Of a stretch of 64,000 nt of DNA, positions 28,201 through 34,200 are shown piece by piece (the stretch's first letter is position 1; each line of letters starts with the position of its first letter). Below the pieces are notes generated by a model. It did not search any database and was not told where the DNA came from. It saw only the letters and a list, made by a program, of their open reading frames with translations. The stretch is taken from assembly GCF_015706575.1 (NCBI RefSeq), contig NW_024037076.1, forward strand, positions 3,692,777 through 3,756,776. Direction: 5' to 3'. Made by a program: the position numbers and the translations under genes. The stretch comes from Patiria miniata. Its lineage: Eukaryota; Echinodermata; Asteroidea; Valvatida; Asterinidae.

Positions 28201-31200
28201 ATGAATCAATAAATACAGGTCGATATACAAATGATATTATTAGAAAGAGCGAGAGCACCCCCTTGTGATAACATGCTTACTCTACCTCGTACATGTACAA
28301 GGTTTGGCGATTTTAAGTACGAACATTACCTCGTACATGTTGGCAATTTCGAACTAAAAATTTTACCTCGTACATGTACTACTTTGGCACTGAAAGAGTT
28401 AAGCAAAGTTTTCTGCTGCGTTTTACAAAAACATTGAAGAGTGTATCAAGGTTTTGGGTTGGGGATATCACTAGTGAATCTTATGTGTATTTTGGTGGGT
28501 TTTTTAAAATTTATTTATTTATTTTTTCTTATGGCATGAGCTATAGAAAAATAGGCTGGTTCACTGGAATTGTTGCCTGCCAATGTCAAACTCTATTGGG
28601 GCCAGTTTGACAATATTTTTGTGTCTGTATATTTCCAAGGCTTTTCATTGTTGTTTTTTTTGTAAAGGGTCTGTCATGCAGACACCAAGGTTAGCCCAAC
28701 AATCATTCTGTTGTTGTGACGTAAAGTAAACCTCACCCATAAGTTCTGACTCCATTGTCAAATTCCTGTGAACTATCAAAACACTATCACATGGGTTCTG
28801 AAGATTTGTGTTTGGTTTGGCGTGGCCATGTTGCTTGAAATTCCATGCAACAACAGTCAGGCCAACGTTTTGTCAAAAAGTGCTGCCGTAAGGATGGGGC
28901 CTTGCGTTTAATTTTGCCGCTTCACAAAGACTGCTGCCTGCCCCAGCACTCGAGCATGTCAGTGTACAATGTACAACCAATGAAGGGCATCATCGACCCC
29001 GATTTACAAAAAAATAAAGATCATTTATAATAGATTTCCTTTTGCTTTAGAAACAAAATGAATTTTAAGGCATCCTTTTTTTTTTTGGTTTTTGTTTTTG
29101 GTGAAATGCATGTTTTACTTTGAGGGCAGAGTAAAAACGGGATTCGTTGAAACGTTTTGGAGAATGTGTAAAAATATATATATTTTTTTTTTCATTTAAA
29201 TAGTTGAAACGTGTAAACGTCACATCCTTATGCTGCGGTATTGATATGCTTCATTTCGTCGGTCGCACCACGAAGTCACGTATCGTCTGCACGAAGTCTA
29301 TAGATGATACGTCACTTCGTAGAGCACCCAACGATTTATATTCTTACCTAAACTTTTTCCATTTTGCTGCAGGATTTTTCAATATGTTTTCTTCAATCAA
29401 TGCATTTGTAGTATTTGAAATCCAAGAAAGTGAAAAACTAATGTCCTCTTTAACTTTTATTAATTGATTCTGTTTTTGAGAGGGTCAGAAGTCAGAATCT
29501 CATGGATAATTTTACAGATTGCGGATTCGAGTCCAGCCTGGGGTGCGTGTGCCCTTGGGCAAGGCACTTATCACTATTTACTTTTCCCCACAAAGGAGTT
29601 AATGGGTACCTGTGTGGTTGTGTGTGATTGAATGATCGTGTCACCCCCCCCCCCCCCCCCATTTTAAAGCGGTGGAGACTTTTTGGGTCCCCTCCCCCCC
29701 CCCCCCCCCCACTTTTCTTCCCCGAATAAAAATTGTAGCTACTACATGTATAATGGTTCTATTACTCAGAATAGCTCATTTTAAGGACACCAAACTCAAA
29801 AATGATGTTTAAAAGATGATCTTTTGCTAAAAAAAATTGTTTTAGTGGTCAGAAATTGCCTCAGATCGCACCACAGAAATTGCTTTTCTATAACTGCACG
29901 TCTTCTCAACTAAATCCCCCAATTACATTCATCTCCCCAAATTTTCATCCCCAACTCTACGCCCTACCCGATAGTATGATCGGGTAAATCAACGAGGGAT
30001 CGATGCATTGCTTCAAATATTGTGATCTTTGAACTATGTTGGGTTGGAATAACGAAGAGTGCATAAATAATAATATTGGCGGTTGTTGGCTGTTTGGCCT
30101 TGCTTATATTATGGTTGAACCATGCCAACCTGAATAAAATAGTTAAATCGACTTTTTCCTCGCAGGTCTCGCAAATTGTAAGAAGTTCAAGTTTACGTTT
30201 GTTGGAGAGTCCAATACTGTACCTTCATAATGACCTTCCTCCATGATTCAGACTATGTAATTTTATGGTAACACACTCAACATTTTTATTGCAAATGCCA
30301 CCTTCACGTTTTATTCCATTATGATTTATTGTCAAAACAGTACAATCAGCCTTCGCCTGTGTACTATAGGGTAAGTCTTTCAACTCAGTTTTCCCACATT
30401 AACAAACGCGACTGCCTCACAAAATGCAATTTAACAGACCAACAGGAAAATTTACAGACAGTTATACATGCCATGGTACATAATTATCATGGGCGCAGCG
30501 TCAATCGGTGGGGGATGGGGGACCCCCACCCCAACATTTTAAAGCGGGCAATATCGTTTGGTTCCCTACCCCCACTTTTTCTTCCCCGAATAAAAATTGT
30601 TGCCTACTATAATATTCTTTTGCTCAGAACAGCTGATTCAATGACTCCAAACTCGAAAATGATGTTTAAAAGATGATCTTTTGTTTTACTATCGTACGTG
30701 GTCAGAAATTGCCTCAGATCGCGTCACCGTAAATTGCTTTTCTATAGCTACATGTCTTCTCAACTAAATCCCCCATTTACATTTAACTCCCCACACTTTC
30801 AACCCCAACACAAATACGCCCTACCCGATCTATGATCGGGTAAATCAGCTTGTAACTTATAAGCAGGGACGCAAGTTTTCAGGCTATAGCCAGAATTCAG
30901 TCTTTTGATATTTTGGAACAAACAAATTCAGGCACTCCACCTCTTCGCAGGCCTAAAAAATAAATCCTCATGCAACACACACAGAGAAAAAAAAAATTGC
31001 ATGCAACGCCCAATCGCCATGCTAACTCAACATGTATGAATTCTAAGGTCAAAGTAGACACACATGTATTATGTACACATACATGAGTGGTATTGCGTGC
31101 CGTCTTTCACATTTTATAGACCCTGGAGCCAAAAACCTACTGGCATCCCCTGCTGTTTATAAGGCAGCATCCAGCTGTTTACTCCCCAGGGAGCTGAGAT

Positions 31201-34200
31201 CATGTGAGATGGTCTGTGCATCTGTTTTATAGCTCCATGGTCTGTGAAATATTTTTCTGTGAGGTGTTTTGCATGGCCTGATCGTGCTAAGGCATTATAA
31301 TATAATGTACATGTACTGTGTCATGAGCACATTCATGTATTTGGTGGAAATGTGCACCTTAAAGGGCCCATGAAGTGAACACTTAGGAACATATTTTGTG
31401 CAACTTTCTAAACCTCTCCAATGTATGAAAACTATTTGACATCCCTTTTTTGGTTAGTTTGATTGAAAAGCATACTTCTTTAAAGATATAGTCCATCATT
31501 TGTAATTTGTGCATTTTGTTTGTTTGAAGCAACAAAAGTGCTCAAAATCTAATGAAGGATACTGAACAACTAACCTGATGAAGTTTCAGCTCAGCTTCAG
31601 CTGTATATTCCGAGAAAAACAGCATTCTAGGATCTCAATTTCAAATCAAAAGTTGCTGAATCATGTTTTGAATTGTTGTGAATTGCAGCTATACGCGATG
31701 TCGCGCACTGATCCGACGAATTATAGCAACCGCGTGCGTCGTGCCAATGCTTGCGCGCGCTGCGCCGAATAACAAAACGAACTACTAATTTAAATTTTCC
31801 TACGGTGCGTATTAAGATGCACCGTTGGAAAGGCCTTCTTTCGTTGATTACCTCAACATGATAGCTTGCCAGAAAGATTAATTTCACAGGGAGTTTAGCC
31901 CACTTACTATCTTTCAACCAAGTATGTTTTTCAACAATAATACACCAGTTACTTTTTTGGTCGGCTGCAAATGATGGACTATAGCTTTAAACATACAAAC
32001 AAATTGTCCATGCTTTTCGGACAATTGAGTGCACTGTTGCTAAGATGTCAGTTCAGGAAGATTCGGTTATTTTTTAGGTGTTTTCTGTTTAAATTGTGAA
32101 CCCAAAAATGTGTTCATTGAAAACATTTGTGAGAAAAGTTTGCTCATTGGCTTACTGCCATGTACTGACACAACAACGAATCACTAAAGAAAAGAAAGTT
32201 TACGACAGCAGAATATCCAAAATTTTGGCAACTTCTGGTGCTGAAATTAGTTGTAACATTGAGGTTTCTGTCTGAAATGGCATCACATATTTACTCATGA
32301 ATATTGACATTAGCATAAACATCCAAAAGGCACCGAAATATCCTTCAAAATGGCAAATATGGTTTAATTGGACAAAAAGGTGCATTTTCAAGGACTTCAT
32401 AAATAAAAGTGCACGGGCCCTTTAAAAACCCATATTATTATTACTCAAGAAAAAAGCAACTTCCAAAAATACCCTTGTACAGGGTGAGTTAAAAAAAATG
32501 AAACCCAAATGTTGGGACCATTGTTTTAGTGAAGTTCTGCATGTAGCACTTTCAAATTCTAGGATATGAAAGCCCGATTCATAAGCTTTTTATTAGTACA
32601 AGAATCATTCAAATCACTCATGTACTTTTCAAGTTACGGAATTTTAAACTCAACCACCGTTTTAAGGTTCTGTCCACGAATCACAAAAAAGTTCAGTGTT
32701 CTTTCAGCAAAACAAAAAGAAGTCACATAGGGATGTGTGTGAATTGTTTTCGTTTTGCTGAAAGAACACACACCTTTTGTGGGATCCGTGGACAGAACCT
32801 TAAAATGGTGATTGTGTTTAAAATTCCGTAATTTGAAAAGTACATGAGTGATTTGAATGATTCTTGTACTAAAAGAAAGCTTATGAATTGGGCTTTCAAA
32901 TCCTAGATTTTGAAAGTGCTACATGCAGAACTTCAATAAAACAATAGTCCTGACATTTGGGTTTCGTTGTTTTTTTACTAACCCTGTATTTGTATTTTGG
33001 AAAATAACAGAGTAAGTTTCCATTGTTTTTCAAGATGAAGATGTTTCAAACATTTTTTCCCACTGCAGTTCTGCTGTCAGTAGTCCAACTCCTGCAAGAA
33101 ACGGCGGACGGCTTCCACAAAATGGAGGCAGAGTATCGTGTTAAAGACGTCATCTACCTCCAGGTTAGGCGATTTTTTTTTAAAATTAGAATTGACCATA
33201 TTTGTGAGCGAACAAGGGCCCTGAAATGGCTCTGCATTCTGGTAACATACAGTAGAAATATCGCAATAGTTCAGCTGGGCAGTGCTGTTGTATAGGATTA
33301 CCCAGTAACGCCAAGGAACCGGCTAAATCTGGCCCATCGTGTAGACCAGCTGCATGAAATGAATTCGTGTTCTCAGGGAATAGCTTGACTCGGGTCACCT
33401 AGTTTTGTTACTGTTAACAAGCCATGCAAAATCAAACTTTGGTTGATTTTGAGTTTTCAATATTCTGCGGACTGTTTTATGATTTTCTACGGAAGTAATC
33501 AGTAGTACTTTTTGTCCTTAATGTAAAGGAACAATTTGTTCGTTGCATTGTTTTCCTGTGTCTTTTTGACAGGTAGAATTCTGATGATTGCAGCAGGAAT
33601 TTTCTCTTACTTTTTTCACCGATGAGAATTTATGCATAATTCCAGAAACAAGCAGATGGTCGCAATGCCAAGTTAATGCAGTGGAATTAAACTGAAATAT
33701 CAACATGTAATTTGTGATTTAAGGCATCATGGTTTTATGATCTTAATCCAGGAAATGGGTTGGCATTTTACTTGTCACTGATAATGAAATTGATGATAAT
33801 TAATGATTGTTTAAATTCCCAGCATTGTTACTTTTTCAATAATTCACGTGACTGGATTCATCAACACTGCACCAGTTGTTTTCCCCACGGTGATGTGAAA
33901 CAAACCGTGGGCTTGAGCTGCTTAGGCCCCCCCCAAAAAGTCTCCGGTTTCTGGTATGGAGCTTGCCCAAGAAGTGGTGCGGCAACGCGGCTTTTTTTTT
34001 TTACCTGTTTTTTTTTGCTTCAAATGTCGGCTGATGGCTGCAAATGGTGCCCGACTAAACTTAGTGCAATTATTATGGGAGACCAGAGAGGCCACATCAA
34101 GCTTATTCTCAATCATAACCCCATCTAAAAACACGTTAAAATTGTGCAGCAGCAGGATTCCAGTCAAACCAGTGAGTTTGGCGGTTTTGAGACATCATCT

